A stretch of DNA of 64,000 nucleotides from Ligula intestinalis. Taxonomy: Eukaryota > Platyhelminthes > Cestoda > Diphyllobothriidea > Diphyllobothriidae. Below the pieces are notes generated by a model that saw only the letters and a program-made list of their open reading frames with translations, was not told the DNA's origin and ran no database searches. The DNA is taken from positions 73,924,162 through 73,988,161 of the forward strand of contig JAYGXS010000003.1 of NCBI GenBank assembly GCA_036362985.1, given 5' to 3'. This document shows, piece after piece, positions 36,195 to 48,800 of this stretch. Numbering within the stretch: the stretch's first letter is position 1; each line of letters starts with the position of its first letter. A program made the translations under genes and the position numbers.

Positions 36195-36780
36195 CGGGCC
36201 TTATATACACCCAGCCCCTAGAGGTTTTGTGGATGGGTGGGGAAATAGAATAGTCTGTGAAGGAAACTTGTGGAAGTAAGTGTGTAGTGGTAAATAATAT
36301 TCGTTTTTTGGTTCAAATCAGTTTGGCATGGACGACGCGGTGCAGAGATATGCTGGAATATATTTTTGATAACTACTGAATGCAATACGGAACGGCAATC
36401 TGACTGCCAAAGCAGGATTTCCCAAGCAGTCATTTGTTCCGTATTGGTGGATTCCATAAGAGTGGTAAAGCTGGACGGGTAAAATCGATCCAAGTGTAAT
36501 TAAATTCACGCCACAACGCGTGGTGTTTGTAGTTCAAGTGGTAGAGCGTTGGCTGCGTAAAGGCCTTCCCTGTTATGCGGGTTTGACTCCCGCCAAACAC
36601 CGTGAGTTTTTTTCACAATCGGTCAACTAAATTCAACTTAATTGTACCACTTTACACTTCTACACATTTTCTTCATTGCCTTTCCCATTTTCCCCCATTT
36701 ACAAAACCCTTATTGCCACAGATTGCAGGGGCTTTGAGTATGTAAGGTTCACTACTTAGACTACCTTTGCCCAAAATCCT
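36195..36780. repeat. Repeat G inverted pair enclosing a SINE1 copy
   Basis: Left arm 36195-36300 (GGTTTTGTGGATGGGTGGGG, GTGAAGGAAACTTGTGGAAG) and right arm 36640-36780 (CATTTTCCCCCATTTACAAA on the reverse) are opposite copies of repeat G. Repeat G is also present at 48440-48600, 48900-49025 and 56960-57080. A SINE1 lies between them. Confidence 0.5.
36440..36625 (+). mobile_element. SINE1 copy (tRNA-derived)
   Basis: GTGGATTCCATAAGAGTGG, GGGTAAAATCGATCCAAGTG, then the tRNA-like GTTTGTAGTTCAAGTGGTAG...GCGGGTTTGACTCCCGCC and TTTTTTCACAATCGGTCAAC. The T-arm-like GCGGGTTTGACTCCCGC stem is nearly intact, making this the most tRNA-like copy. Confidence 0.7.
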
Positions 36781-37439
36781 GTCTGCTTTTCTCCAATATC
36801 ATGACTGAAAGCAGACTTATCTTTCCTAAAAAGCTTTATGAGCACCCAATCCGCTGTACGGATAAAAATATCGAGACCAGATATACGCTTAACTACGCCC
36901 TCATATTTCGACCCTGACATCTCATGAGTCAGATAATATACATATTGCTGAACAGGCCAAGATATTAACTCAGTGTCCTGTTATCATGTTAACCTGATAT
37001 GTGTGCGGTTTCCGTCGTCATTTTCATGCATATGCACAGAACCGAACAAGCCAATGCACCGAAACAGTGCGACCAGACGTGACGAGTGGCCAGACGCACT
37101 GGCACTGGTTTTTCCAGTCGCCCGGCGGCAACGTCGAAGGTGACCGCTGGAGGCTGGTGTGCTCTTCGCGGTTAGGGCATGATGTTGCTGCCTACACTGC
37201 TATAAATAGTCCTCCAGTGCCTTGTTGGTGTCCCCCATGACGGTAGCTGACAAGACTCAACTGAAAATGAAACGTGGTACTGCGGTGGAAGCCGGTGCGG
37301 GGGCTAGAGGGGGGCGGGGGTTACAGTAAATTATGCTGATGGTGTCCCGTGGTGTGTGGGATAGGTTGTGCCTTCATAACGGCTCATGCACGGGGGCGCT
37401 ATGTGTTATTGCGGATGCGCACTCAGGCTAGATGCCACA

Positions 37440-37680
37440 CATAGCAGGGGGGAGGTTGAGGCACGCCTAGGTTTAGGCTCACGCCGGGCCAACAACCTAC
37501 GCATGATCCCAGCTCCGGTCTTCGTGACTGTGTCTTCACACCGCGTTCGGGTGAATGAGGGAGGAGCAAGTGCGGTAGATGTAGTGAAAGACTACTATCC
37601 CTAAGCTAAGCTAATTAAGGTACGCTTCCTGTTCCCACCCTGTTGTGGGGCACATGGGGGACCCCATCGGAATCGACAGG
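37440..37680. repeat. Repeat F copy, extended
   Basis: TCCGGTCTTCGTGACTGTGT, TGAATGAGGGAGGAGCAAGT, GGTAGATGTAGTGAAAGACT and TGGGGCACATGGGGGACCCC parallel the other F copies and show about 100 bp more of its upstream part. Confidence 0.5.
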
Positions 37681-37999
37681 CAACGTGTCGTGAGGTTGGT
37701 CGCCGTTGTAGGTAATGCAGTGGTCCCCTAGGAAGGGTGGGTGGGACAACGCCGTTAATCCGGGCCATGAACGTCAGTTGGCAGTAGTGACCACTAGCAG
37801 CGATTGGACGCTGACGGCGATATTTCTCGTTAGTTCCATCTTGCGTGTATGGGGTTCGGCCTTCCGTACACGGAAAGCCTCAAAGATCGTTTCTCAAGTT
37901 TTTACTTGAAGTAGGCCAAGTCCACTGATCCTGCGTAAAGGCCATCTGGGTTTCTTGATCGAGTACAAGAGGCCCATTAGCGGTCACGCTGAGGAACGA

Positions 38000-38850
38000 T
38001 GCATAGGAGCTAAGGCTACGACGGTTATGGCCTTAACACCTACGATCTTCCAGACCCTGGTTCCTTAGGAGATTGGAGAGAATTCGGTGGAAAGGCGAGA
38101 GTAGACGGAACAGTGAATTGTTTACAGAAAAGTTATGGGAAAGTTGCCAGTCCATCCGGCATGGCTGCACGGCCGGAGGGCGCCTGAGCGCGCGGCCTCC
38201 AACCCGTCTCGCTCATAGCCGATTTCCAAGTCAGGACTTCCAGTAGTCGGGCCAGAGGACAGATAGAGGGAGATCTTTCATTGGGTAGGTCGACCTGGAG
38301 ATTTTGGGCAGAGAGGCAACTTTCGTTAGGCACGCGTGCAAGCTTCCCATTCGTCGCCTGGTTTTTGAGCGTAGATGCGGGGACCGTGATTGGCTGATCG
38401 AGACGTCAAAAACCGCGCTGGCGAGCCGTTGGGAAAGTGCACTTGGATGCGAGCTAGTCAGCCAGGCACGAGCCGCTACGGATGTATAGGCGCGCGTAAG
38501 CAAGCGCGCGTCCGGCCACTTGTGGAGAGCCAATGGGGAGCAATGACTACGGCGCTTAACTATGATGCCACCGCAGAAGGCGGCCACTCTGTTGCTGGAG
38601 ACGCTGCCGATGACCCGAGCTTCTGTGGCCTTAAACAGGAGAATGCTTCCGAGGCGGGAAGACGACAGAACACAAGCTACTGACGGACATAGAAGACAAG
38701 CTGCTGGACACACAGGAAACCGAGCTGATGTACTAGTACATCTGACAGCAAAGTACCATCATCTATCTTGTTCTGCCTTCTCTTCTTAACACGTAACTGG
38801 GGGAAATAACTGGTGTTGACACAGGAACACACTCGGTTATAACAAGCGGT
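38000..38850 (+). repeat. R1 dispersed repeat, subtype D, full-length-like
   Basis: Head TGCATAGGAGCTAAGGCTAC; 3' end CACACTCGGTTATAACA. The last ~200 bp match 29000-29205 closely, while the middle differs. This copy and 27835-29205 define both ends of the family. Confidence 0.65.
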
Positions 38851-38939
38851 GTTTTGTGTGACGTTGTATCGGTGGGCTTTTTCTTTTGCGCGCGAGTACC
38901 CGTGAAGACACCGTCGTCTCAGCTACGGGCAGGCCTATT

Positions 38940-39310
38940 GCAATGGGTTTCGTTAAAAGGCAAAATCATAGCAGCTGCGATCTTTAGGCTCGGTTCCATG
39001 GGGACAGAGAAGAAGTTGGAAAGCAGATTGGATGGAGTAGTTTATTCTGTACATTCTGGAGAATTGTATGAGTGTACATCCGCCCCCTAGCGGAGTGGCG
39101 TCCAAAATGTCGGAACGTAGGCGGTCATTACAGTGAGGAGCTCTCTGAGTCTGCCTTGAAGGTGATTGGCCAGACCGGGGGAGGCATGCGTTGCCTGCAG
39201 TTTGCAGCACCTATTATTGGTTGTCCCCGAGGTGAGTTGAGACTTGCGATCACGTGACCTCATGCATAGCATGACGCCGAAGGTGGAAAGTGCTACGGGG
39301 CAATTACGCT
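38940..39310 (+). repeat. R1 dispersed repeat, subtype E
   Basis: AGCAGCTGCGATCTTTAGGC, GTAGTTTATTCTGTACATTC, TGAAGGTGATTGGCCAGACC and GCGATCACGTGACCTCATGC match 31090-31460. Confidence 0.65.
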
Positions 39311-39460
39311 AGCTTAAAGTCCAGCCACGCGTGTTTCGCCGATATTCTGTCGCTGTGGGGCAGAGCTTAGAGGGTTTCAGCTCATCAGTGTGTCCTCCAG
39401 CCTTCCCTTGTGTGCCTTCTGGTAAATGCTGCGGTTTTTTACTTGTAACTTTTTAAGTTC
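39300..39460 (-). repeat. Repeat H copy
   Basis: On the minus strand it carries ACACTGATGAGC, a ~45-nt insert, and GGCGAAACACGCGTGGCTGG. The second copy is at 49780-49940. The spaced CTGATGA and GAAAC boxes recall a hammerhead ribozyme core. Confidence 0.5.
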
Positions 39461-39770
39461 CCCATCAATTAATTTCTAACCTCGATTCGATCACTATACT
39501 CTAGGTTCTGCATTTTTTAATAGCAACTATATCGAAAATCGTTTAGCTTTTACACACGACTCCATCTCGTAGAGAAGCTTAGCCAGGACCACGGCCCGTC
39601 AGCGATTGCGGACTGAATTTTGTAGCCTAATAAACGGACATTGAGCGTCTGGACAGCAATCTGATTTTCAAGCTTAATGTTTATACAGATGATACAGCCC
39701 AAGTACGTCGGAAGTTTCACCAAGTTAATTCTCGCTTCGCTTCAGGTCACCCTCCGAAATAAGCACAACG

Positions 39771-39897
39771 ATGCAGAGCAAGCTTAGAATGCTCAGATCT
39801 CGGTTCTCCAGCAGAGCAGATGAAATTCGTCGTCAACTTTTGGAATCCAAGAGACCCTCCAGTGACCAGGACATGGACAGTGAGGAAGAGGAGGATG
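39771..39897 (+). CDS. Channel exon 1 (provisional start)
   Basis: Encodes [20 protein letters not shown] and ends in an acidic run DSEEEED before GTAAGT, phase 1. If the TTCAG at 39741-39745 is an acceptor, the exon begins at 39746 and the protein extends upstream. Confidence 0.65.
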
Positions 39898-42800
39898 GTA
39901 AGTCATAGTTCTGAGGCACGAATTAGCACTTCACTCACTCTACAGTTTGGCCCTTAGTGCCTTGGTTCGCGCAGATATTTTGCGGGAATATCAGTATCAG
40001 TTTATTGAGGGAAAGATAGGCGAACGCCTTTGAACTTTGTTGGTAGCAAGATGATAGGGAATAAATTGATACGAAGAAAAATTTGAAATTTACGTCAATT
40101 GCATGCTCCAGGAAGACACCAGGGTCAAATTTTAACAAAATATGATAGAAAAATAGATGATTACTCGCAAATCGTCAGTAGTATAATTTGATGCAGTGTA
40201 TGTGATACAATAAGTGTGGTTCAGTATCATGTGCTGCAGTAGTTTTGGATGATTTGCATTTGTGCTTGCTGCGTGTCCAGTCTACTTTTAAATGAACTAC
40301 CGCAAGTGGAGAGGACAACCTCTTCAGGAAGGGCGTTCCACACTGAAACTACTCTGTTGGTAAAGAAGAATTTCTGTCCGTCGATTCTTGCTTTGCCGGG
40401 ACGTAGTTTAAGGGGATGCCCACGCAAAGTTGGCGTGTTAGCCTGGACAAAGAAATCACTGGGAACGAAACAACAATTCAGGTTATTTATAATACGGAAG
40501 GTAAGTATGAGGCCCCCTGGGAATTGTCTGTAGGAAAGGGGAAATAGGTCGAGGATTGACAGTCTGCTTTCATAGGGTAATGTTTCTAGACCTTTGACCA
40601 TTTTTGTCGCTCGCCTCTGGACCTTCTCTAAGATGGTACAGTCTTTGACTGTCCAAGGTTTCCATACCTGTATAGCGAATTCCAGGTACGGCCGAACGAA
40701 GCTTCCAAAGATTTTGGAACAGCTGTCTTTTTCAAACCCCATAAAGGCTCGTCTCCTCTGGCCGACTTCGCCGCCTTCGTACAGTCCACTTTTGGACTGG
40801 ATAAAAGTTGGTATGCGGTGTTGATAGCACCCTCATCCAACGTAAAATGATTCAGCTGAAAGTCACAACACATTGAGTAACGAGATAAAATTGTCAGAAA
40901 GGATAATAAAATGCGTATCCAACATGCTTGATGATCTTCAATCACAGACCTCTATTAAAGCTCCGCGGATGTGTATAAAATGCATATTCTACACATACGT
41001 AAAGGAGTCTCTTTCTCGTAGTAATGAGTCGTCCTATGATTCAACTAAACTGTGACAGCTCCAAGCTCCTTACCTGGCCAGCTGTGTCGCCGGCATTTCA
41101 TAACAAGCGGCTTGCCCTTTTACATTAGCCATTACTCACCTGCTCTAGAACATTAAATGTGGCTCAAATTTGTTTTGCGCTGTTTTTGAACATGTAATAT
41201 AGCCTAAAATAGTTGATAAGCACTAGGATGCCGGCTGTATTTGATCATCCTTCCAGTCATTTGCGCAACTCCAACTTACCATAAAATCCCCATTTAAGAA
41301 GTGTGCATTTTTTGCCAATTTTCTATGTCTGTATCAGTCATATTCATATAAATACTATCATGGGAAAGTAAAGTAGGTGAGAAAATTCTCGAAAATCTTA
41401 ACTTGAAGTCTAAAATGTGCTCCTGCTTGGGAAAGATAGCTTGAGCTTGACTGTAATATTTCTTAGTATGCAGCATACTACTTTCTATGGGCGTTTTTCC
41501 CGTCACCTGCAGAAATCACATTCATCTGAACGGTAACTTTAACTGCTCGGCGGATTGAAAAATCATCCATTTTTGCCAGCAAACTCATCTGATCTCTCAA
41601 AAATCTTACAGCCATTCGAACGAAAGTTAAAGCTCATTAATTTCCATCATTAAAGAAGGCGGAAGCTGTTCACTCGCTGAAATCATATTTGATGTGGGTT
41701 TTCGAAATCCACCGTCAGAAATAAAAGCAGCAACAGAGCAAGCACTAGTGATGGGCGATAGGAGGTCCAGCAAACATTAGTACCGCCAAGCTGGACGTGA
41801 CTGCGTACAACTGCGTATGCTGGCGCCAGATTGATAGATCGACTGACTGAATTCTCATCGGAGCCCTGGATTGTGTATCGCCAATCTAGGGCCTACTAAG
41901 TTATTGAAAGTAGACTTCTATTTAAGTGAGAAATTATGGGACTCGAGCTAACTTATTTCAGTCAACGTAAACGCATGATTTCAAATAATTTATTGACGAT
42001 AAAGGCCCAAATATTAACAACCACAGAATATCGTTGGCCATTGGAACATTTAAGTAGAGTGGATTGCAGTGTCATAAGTATTAAGCAGTCTTCTAACTGG
42101 TACCCTGAAAAAAGTCACGTGGCCTGATGTTGCCCACTTTCGGCCCAAAATATATTAAGCAAATTAACCTGTGAGAACTGGGGTAAAAATCGTTAAAACC
42201 CTACTTTGAACTTCTGTGTCTGAAGTGAGCAGAAAATTGTGCAAGTGGAGTCATCGTCTTCCGCTAGAAACGGTGGGATCAAACTGTAACGGCGTCGTTG
42301 CCATTTATCACCAATCGTCCAGCATACGTTGTCAAAACAGTCCTCTATGAAACTCTTCACTTTATTCATGAATTTCATAGTAACCACTGCGTGAAGTTTA
42401 CTTTTGATAGCTACGCACCGTCTTTGGCGTTTGTCAGCTCGGGAAACTAGGGCTCAAGCCATTAGAAGTTTCATCTATGACTCGAACGCTTATAGAAAGG
42501 GCTAACTACATAACTGGAAACTGATTTTCCCCTGCTCGAACTAAAACGTAGAACTCATACCAATCGGTGGAACAAGACTGAGACCCGCTGCATGTCAAAA
42601 TGCTCCTGAACAAGTTAACGTCGTATTTTGTTAGTTCCTTTCAGTTTCACTATTGACACAATAGGTGGACACCTCTGAGTCCCCTATTGGTACCAAAGTG
42701 GCTAGAAAATGCATCGATAAAGAAGATAAATTCAAAAAAAGATGTCGTTTACATAACTGCAAGCGCAAAGCAAGAAGCCGTTGGTTTAATAGCAAGAATA

Positions 42801-45800
42801 AAAAAATAATGTCTTCTCTCTTTCTACGAGTAGCATAATTAAATGAGATTTGGCTGATTCATATATCGGCGTGTAGCTGACGAATGTTTCCTTTACGTCT
42901 AAAAAGTATTGATTTAATCCTAAAATCAAGCTGATTACCTGCCATCTGAGACTGTCTGGAGAGCCCAAGTGTCTTCGTCAGCCGAGTCAGTGGTACTCGG
43001 TTATTAAAAGTGATTCGTTACGCATTATTGCCTATTTTTGCCCAAGTTCAGTAAATATGCATTTTTTCCCTTTGCAGTATCCACCACTATGGCTGTCACA
43101 TCCACCTTTGAGCTAAATATCGACGGTCCAGCAGACAAGGGTGACAACTACGGACTGTGGCATCATCCTCCTCGATCCCTGTATATTCGTCGACCCGACT
43201 GTCTCCTCCCAGTGAGTCCGCAGAGGCGGCCCTTTGTAAAGGCGGTCGACAAGAGACTCGCCTACATCGCCATTGACGACGGCGGCGACCTGGAAACGGA
43301 GAAGTCGACGGCTGAAACCGTCGGTAAGTGACTTTCCCCGTTGCGGGTCCCCAACTCGCTGCTGGAGCGGCGATCTGGTGCTGGCGGACAGTCCAGGCCA
43401 CATAGTTAAAGGACCCCCCTGTTAGTACATTTGTTCGTCCTTTAGGGCTGGAGCAAATAAGGATGGACGAGGTCATAAACCCATCCCAGAGCTTACTCCG
43501 CTCTTACTTTAAGGACAGTTTTTAGCAATATAGATAGCATTTTTGCGCTCCTTGTGTAGAGATCCTTGTAGAAACAATCATAAGAGAAAACTATTCAGCA
43601 TTACTTCATTTAGAACGATCGTAAAAACATTGGCAGCCTCAAGGGACTCTAAGCCATGACACCAAGGGCAAGGTTTGAGTAACCTAACACTAGGATACCA
43701 ATAACTGCAAACCATTCGTTTATGAAAGTTCACTGATCGCTAATGGAACTCACTCACCTAGAGCTATTAGCTTAGGCAGATAGCATTGCCGGCTAAGACA
43801 AGGTATTGATGGAGATCGGTGAGCGTTCATCAACAAGTGTCAATATCTCCCGATTTAAGCCGGCAAGGCAGCGAGCCTGTGGCTCAATAGTTAGAAAGTT
43901 AGACCTCTGATCAAAAGGTCACGGGTTTGAGCCTGTGTGGTACCACTTAAGGTTAAGTATGACTGGCTGTTGACAGTTAATGAGAAGAAGACAACTCGAT
44001 CGCTAGGACGATACATTTATTCACAACGATCGTATCTCCGTCTTAATTGGAGCTCGCATTTTCGCTAGTATTGCTTGTGGACATAGCCAAAGTCTGGACC
44101 ATCATAAACAATAACAACGGTCAACTTTACCTGAGTTGACATGGCACAGTCACAATTAGAAACTTTTAAAAATCAAGACATAGCCTTTGTGCGAGTGCAA
44201 AATTTGAAGACATGACTTGCTATCATACATTTGGATTTGTAAGGTGATCAAAATTCGATAGAAAAAGCACACTACTTATGTAGTAATGCTGTTTATAGAG
44301 GGAGGTTGTTTCGCGTCCGACCGTGTGCTGCAGAGGATAGGGATGCAGTGAAGATGATTTTGATTATTGCCAGTGTTCTGCAAATATTCTCTTGTCTAAT
44401 TTGATGAGTTGATTATGCAAACATATGTTTTCAGCAAGTCTTCGTCAGGCCAGTACATTTGCAGAAATAATGAAAATTGAGAAGAAGACTCGATCGTTGG
44501 GACAATACATTTATTCGCGTGACGTTTCGATATCCGTCGCAGATTCGTCATCAGAGATATAGTCAGAGTCCAATAGCAGATAGGGTAGCACATGCACAGA
44601 AATTTGCAGTATTTACAGGATACAGTAATTACTAAAAACATACGCTAAAACTTAACCGTAATTGCCGTCTTGAGTGTTGGTGTTTTGTTGAACGGCATGT
44701 GGGCTCTGACCTGCTGACCCTTCATCACGCGTGGTGGACTCGGGCGTGATGGTCCCCGGTCATCTGGCCCTCCGGTACTGGTATAGGATGAGGCGGTGGC
44801 CTCTCCGTTCCCTAAGCGGCGACTTGCTTTGGCCAAATTGGATCTCAGCGCCAAATATGGATTGAGCAAATCGCTGCACTTGTTGATGGATTAGGGGCCC
44901 GTGAACCATGACTCAAGTAATTCTCGGCTAACCTGATTATCACCTCTTGCGAGAATTTCGGCCTCATCAATTTTGAATGTGTGGCCAGGTCTCGTAGAAT
45001 GAGCCGCAACTTGAGAATTGGCATCATTTCGCCGCACTGCTGCCGCGTTTTCGGCAATTCGCATCTTGAGAAGCCTGCTAGTTTCTCCGACATAACTGCT
45101 TAGCCCGCAACTGCACCAGATCCTGTAGACGACTCCAGATTTTTCTTGCCATGGCAGTGGGTCTTTCGGTTTCACTACCTGACGCCTTATGGTTGCTTCC
45201 GGTCTGTGTGCGACTCCAACTCCAAGTGATGGGAGAAGGCGGTCGTGACTATGTCTTTGATGGCAAATCCGCTACGGATATCGAAACGTCAGGCGACAAA
45301 AGTATCGTCCCAGCGATCGAGTCGTCTTCTTCTCAATTACTTCCTGGGACTCGCACGTTTGCTTGTATAACGAAAATTGTACAGTTGGATGGGGTTAATA
45401 AGTGTACTTTGATTATAGCTCATCGTTTTCACGCTTAGGCAGAAAGCATTGCCGGCAAAGACAAGGTATCGTTAGAGATCGGCGGGAGTTAATCAACGAG
45501 TGTCAATATCTCCCGATTTAAGCCGGCAAAGTAACAGGCCTTTGGCTCAATAGTTACAGTATTAAACCTCTGATCAAAAGGTCGCGGATTTGAGCCTTGG
45601 GGGAGCATTGACAGGAGGGAAGGCTAAGAAGGTTAACCCTAACAGTCGATTGACGTTCAGCCCCTATAATTACCCCCCTTTTGCTGCTGTTTCTTATCTC
45701 TGAAGACGGACTCCTGTACGAGTTCGAAAGCTCTTTTTTGTACAAAAACTACATATCCAGAACAGCTTATATCCAGACTGCTCGTTGTATCTGATGGGCG

Positions 45801-48800
45801 GCTCAATCGTGAATCCACGACACCTGACAAGTAAAGTCTCTATTCCGGCAATTGAATCTCATGTCATAGTTGCAACCTGATCTTTTCCATAATTTATTTT
45901 CCCAGCTGTCTCCAATAATTGAACACACATTTTACAAGCGCTTAATCATGGAGTTAACTGCTAGAAAAAGATCGTTACAGGTATGGAGATGCTTTTGAAT
46001 AATTGAAAGCATTTTTCCCGGTATGCGTTTGAAACAGGCCAAAACAGCACAATTTATTTGCGAAATAAATTTCGAGAGCGCTTATCAACTGCATCCTCCC
46101 TGTGCATGAATGACGAAACAATTAGCGAACACATCATTTTGAATTTTCACAAAATCGATCAAATCAAGGTCATGTTAACGTGGCAGCTGGTCAATAGTTA
46201 TGGCAACTTTAAACTTGGTACGAAAAGTAGGGAGGAGAATTAACAAAAATAAAATTGTTGAATGTATTTTCCAGGGCAATTGAAGATTAACTACGTGGTC
46301 TAGTTGCATACATAGGTCGGGTTTCTCCCGCCGTATGTAGAATGCACGCCACCTCAAACTGCGTCTATGAATTTACCTGCACTTGCAGATGCAAGTACAT
46401 TGGCCGAACGCACAGGCAATTGGCAACCAGGGCTGCTGAGCATTTGCCTGCTTGACTTTTAAACCAAGAAAAGAAAGTGCCACGGTCTTCCATTACAAAA
46501 CACTTACCAGACAGTGGTCATTCGGTTGACACTAACACATCTTTCCGCGTTCTTGTTTGAGCACGAGCAAACCGGACCTTACGATACATGGAAGCATCCT
46601 ACATACGGCGGGAGAAACCCGACCTATGTTAGCAACTAGAGCACCTAGTTAATCTCCAATTGCCCTGGTAATTATAAACCACACTTTTATTTTTGTTAAA
46701 TCCCCTCCCTACTTTTCGTACCAAGTTTAAAGTTGACATAACTATTGATCATTTGCCACGTTTACATGACCTTGCTATGATCCATTTTATGAAAATTCAA
46801 AACGATGTGTTCTCTACTTGTTTCGTCATTCATGCACAGGGAGGATGCAGGTGATAAGCGCTCTCGAACTTTATTTGCGCAAGTACATTCTGCCTATTTG
46901 GCCTGCTTCAAATTTATACCTGAATATTGCTTTAAATTATCCAAAAGCGTTTCCAAAGCTGTAACGATCTTTTCCAGTAGCTAGCTCCCTAATTAAGCGC
47001 CTGTATAGTGTGTGTTCACTGGGAGTAAAACATAAAATTATTGGAGACGGCTTCGAAAATAAATGACGATGAAGATGAGGTTATAGATATGACCGGAACG
47101 GAGACTTTATTTGACAGTCGCCATGCATTCACAATTGAGCCACATACCAGATACAGCAAGAAGTCAGGGCGTTAACTGTTCTGAATGTGTAGTTTTTGTA
47201 CAAAAAGACCTTTTGAACTCTTACAGGAGTCCATCTTCAGCGATAAATTCTGCTCTTTTGGATAAGGTATGGGAATAGGTGCGCCTTGCCAGCATGCCAC
47301 CTATCTGCCCCCTATCCACCTCCGGACGTCTTGACAGCCGGCACAGGCGGGTGAGATAAAAGTAAGGACGGTAGGTGCCGCGCACGTCGCTGCGGGCTGA
47401 CGGCCAAACTGTCGTGTGGGCATTAGGGGAATAAATACGTCAGCCGATGTACTTCTTATGCAGGCTGTCAGCTCCAGTTATCCCCGGGCCTGTCTTTCGC
47501 GAGACTGAAAATTATCTCACCTGTTTCTGCTACTGCTGTCTGCTTATCGACAGGAGTTAAGGCTAAGAAAGTTAGCTGTAACACCTACGATCTTCCAGGC
47601 CCATGGTTCCTTTTAGTGGAGCGAGAGAAGACGGAGGGAAAGCTAGATTTTTAGGAATAGTGTATTCTGCAGAAAGATAGGAGAATAGACGGCAGGAGTT
47701 TTGACTTGCGAACTAGCGCGTCCGTTACCTAGTCGGGTCGGATCCGGAGTGATACCTAAAGGTAGACACTGTGTTGTCGCCGTTGTCTCACGGAGTAAGG
47801 CCAACCTACTAAATGAGGTCAGTCTACTAAAGCGGGAATCTCATTGGAGGGATTGAGGTAAGGCCAGTGTGGGTTGAGGCCAAAATGAGGAAAACATGGT
47901 GCGTGCGTTTGGTTGCACGTTAGTTGTGTCTTGCAGCAGTAGCGGTTTCCCGCCCGTTTGCGCATGCCTCGAGGCACGCGGGAAAGCTACTTTTGTGCGA
48001 CGACCTATGCTCTGAGTGACCTTGTCTGTGGCGTCTAGAGTTATGATGGCGTCGGACAGACATGACCAGGTTCCAGGTGGGTGCGAAAGGCCACTAAAGG
48101 GGTACCACTTGAGGTAGTGCATGACTGGCTGATGACAGTTACTGAGCCAGAAATGGTCATTTCAGACTCCCTGGTCTTTGCCGGTAATGCCATCTGGCAG
48201 GGTTCTAGAATTATCGCCGAGGTAGATCGGGACGAGTGAGTTCCGTTAGCGATCTGTGAACGTTAATCGACGAATGCCGTCATTAGTGACTGTGAGGATG
48301 GAACAACAACTGAGCAGTTTTCCTGTTCAAACCAAAAGAATGAGAGGTGTTGGTCGGCTGAGTCTTCATTTAATTATGGACTGTTGTACGAGGCAGAGGG
48401 CTTAGACTAATACACATACTGTTCCAGTGATCGCTCGCCCATGTGGCAAAATAAGCTTATGTAGGCCCACCCATACACTCCTAGTTCCAGCATTTCGTCC
48501 TGCGAAAATGGTGGTTATAGAGTTTTGGGGAGATGGGGAAATAGGACAGATTGAGAAGGAAATTTTTAGAAGTAAGTGCAAAGTGAAAAAAATGTAGTCG
48601 AAGTTGCTTCCCGCGGCCGCTGGGAGTAAGTTGTTCCGCATGTAAATTGAAGGTGTGCGTGGTGCTTCGTTTCGCGGACTATACTGGTCTAAATCCAGAA
48701 CGGTAAGTCGGACCTCAGGTAAGTTGAAGTAGACGACCTCCTAACCACCATTATAATTTTTTGGGAAATTCAAGAAACCTGCAATTTTATAATCGGGTTT

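Noticed and set aside
36530..36610. Possible true tRNA gene
   Set aside because: A and B boxes are present, but the acceptor and anticodon stems do not close and the copy carries the conserved SINE1 flanks.
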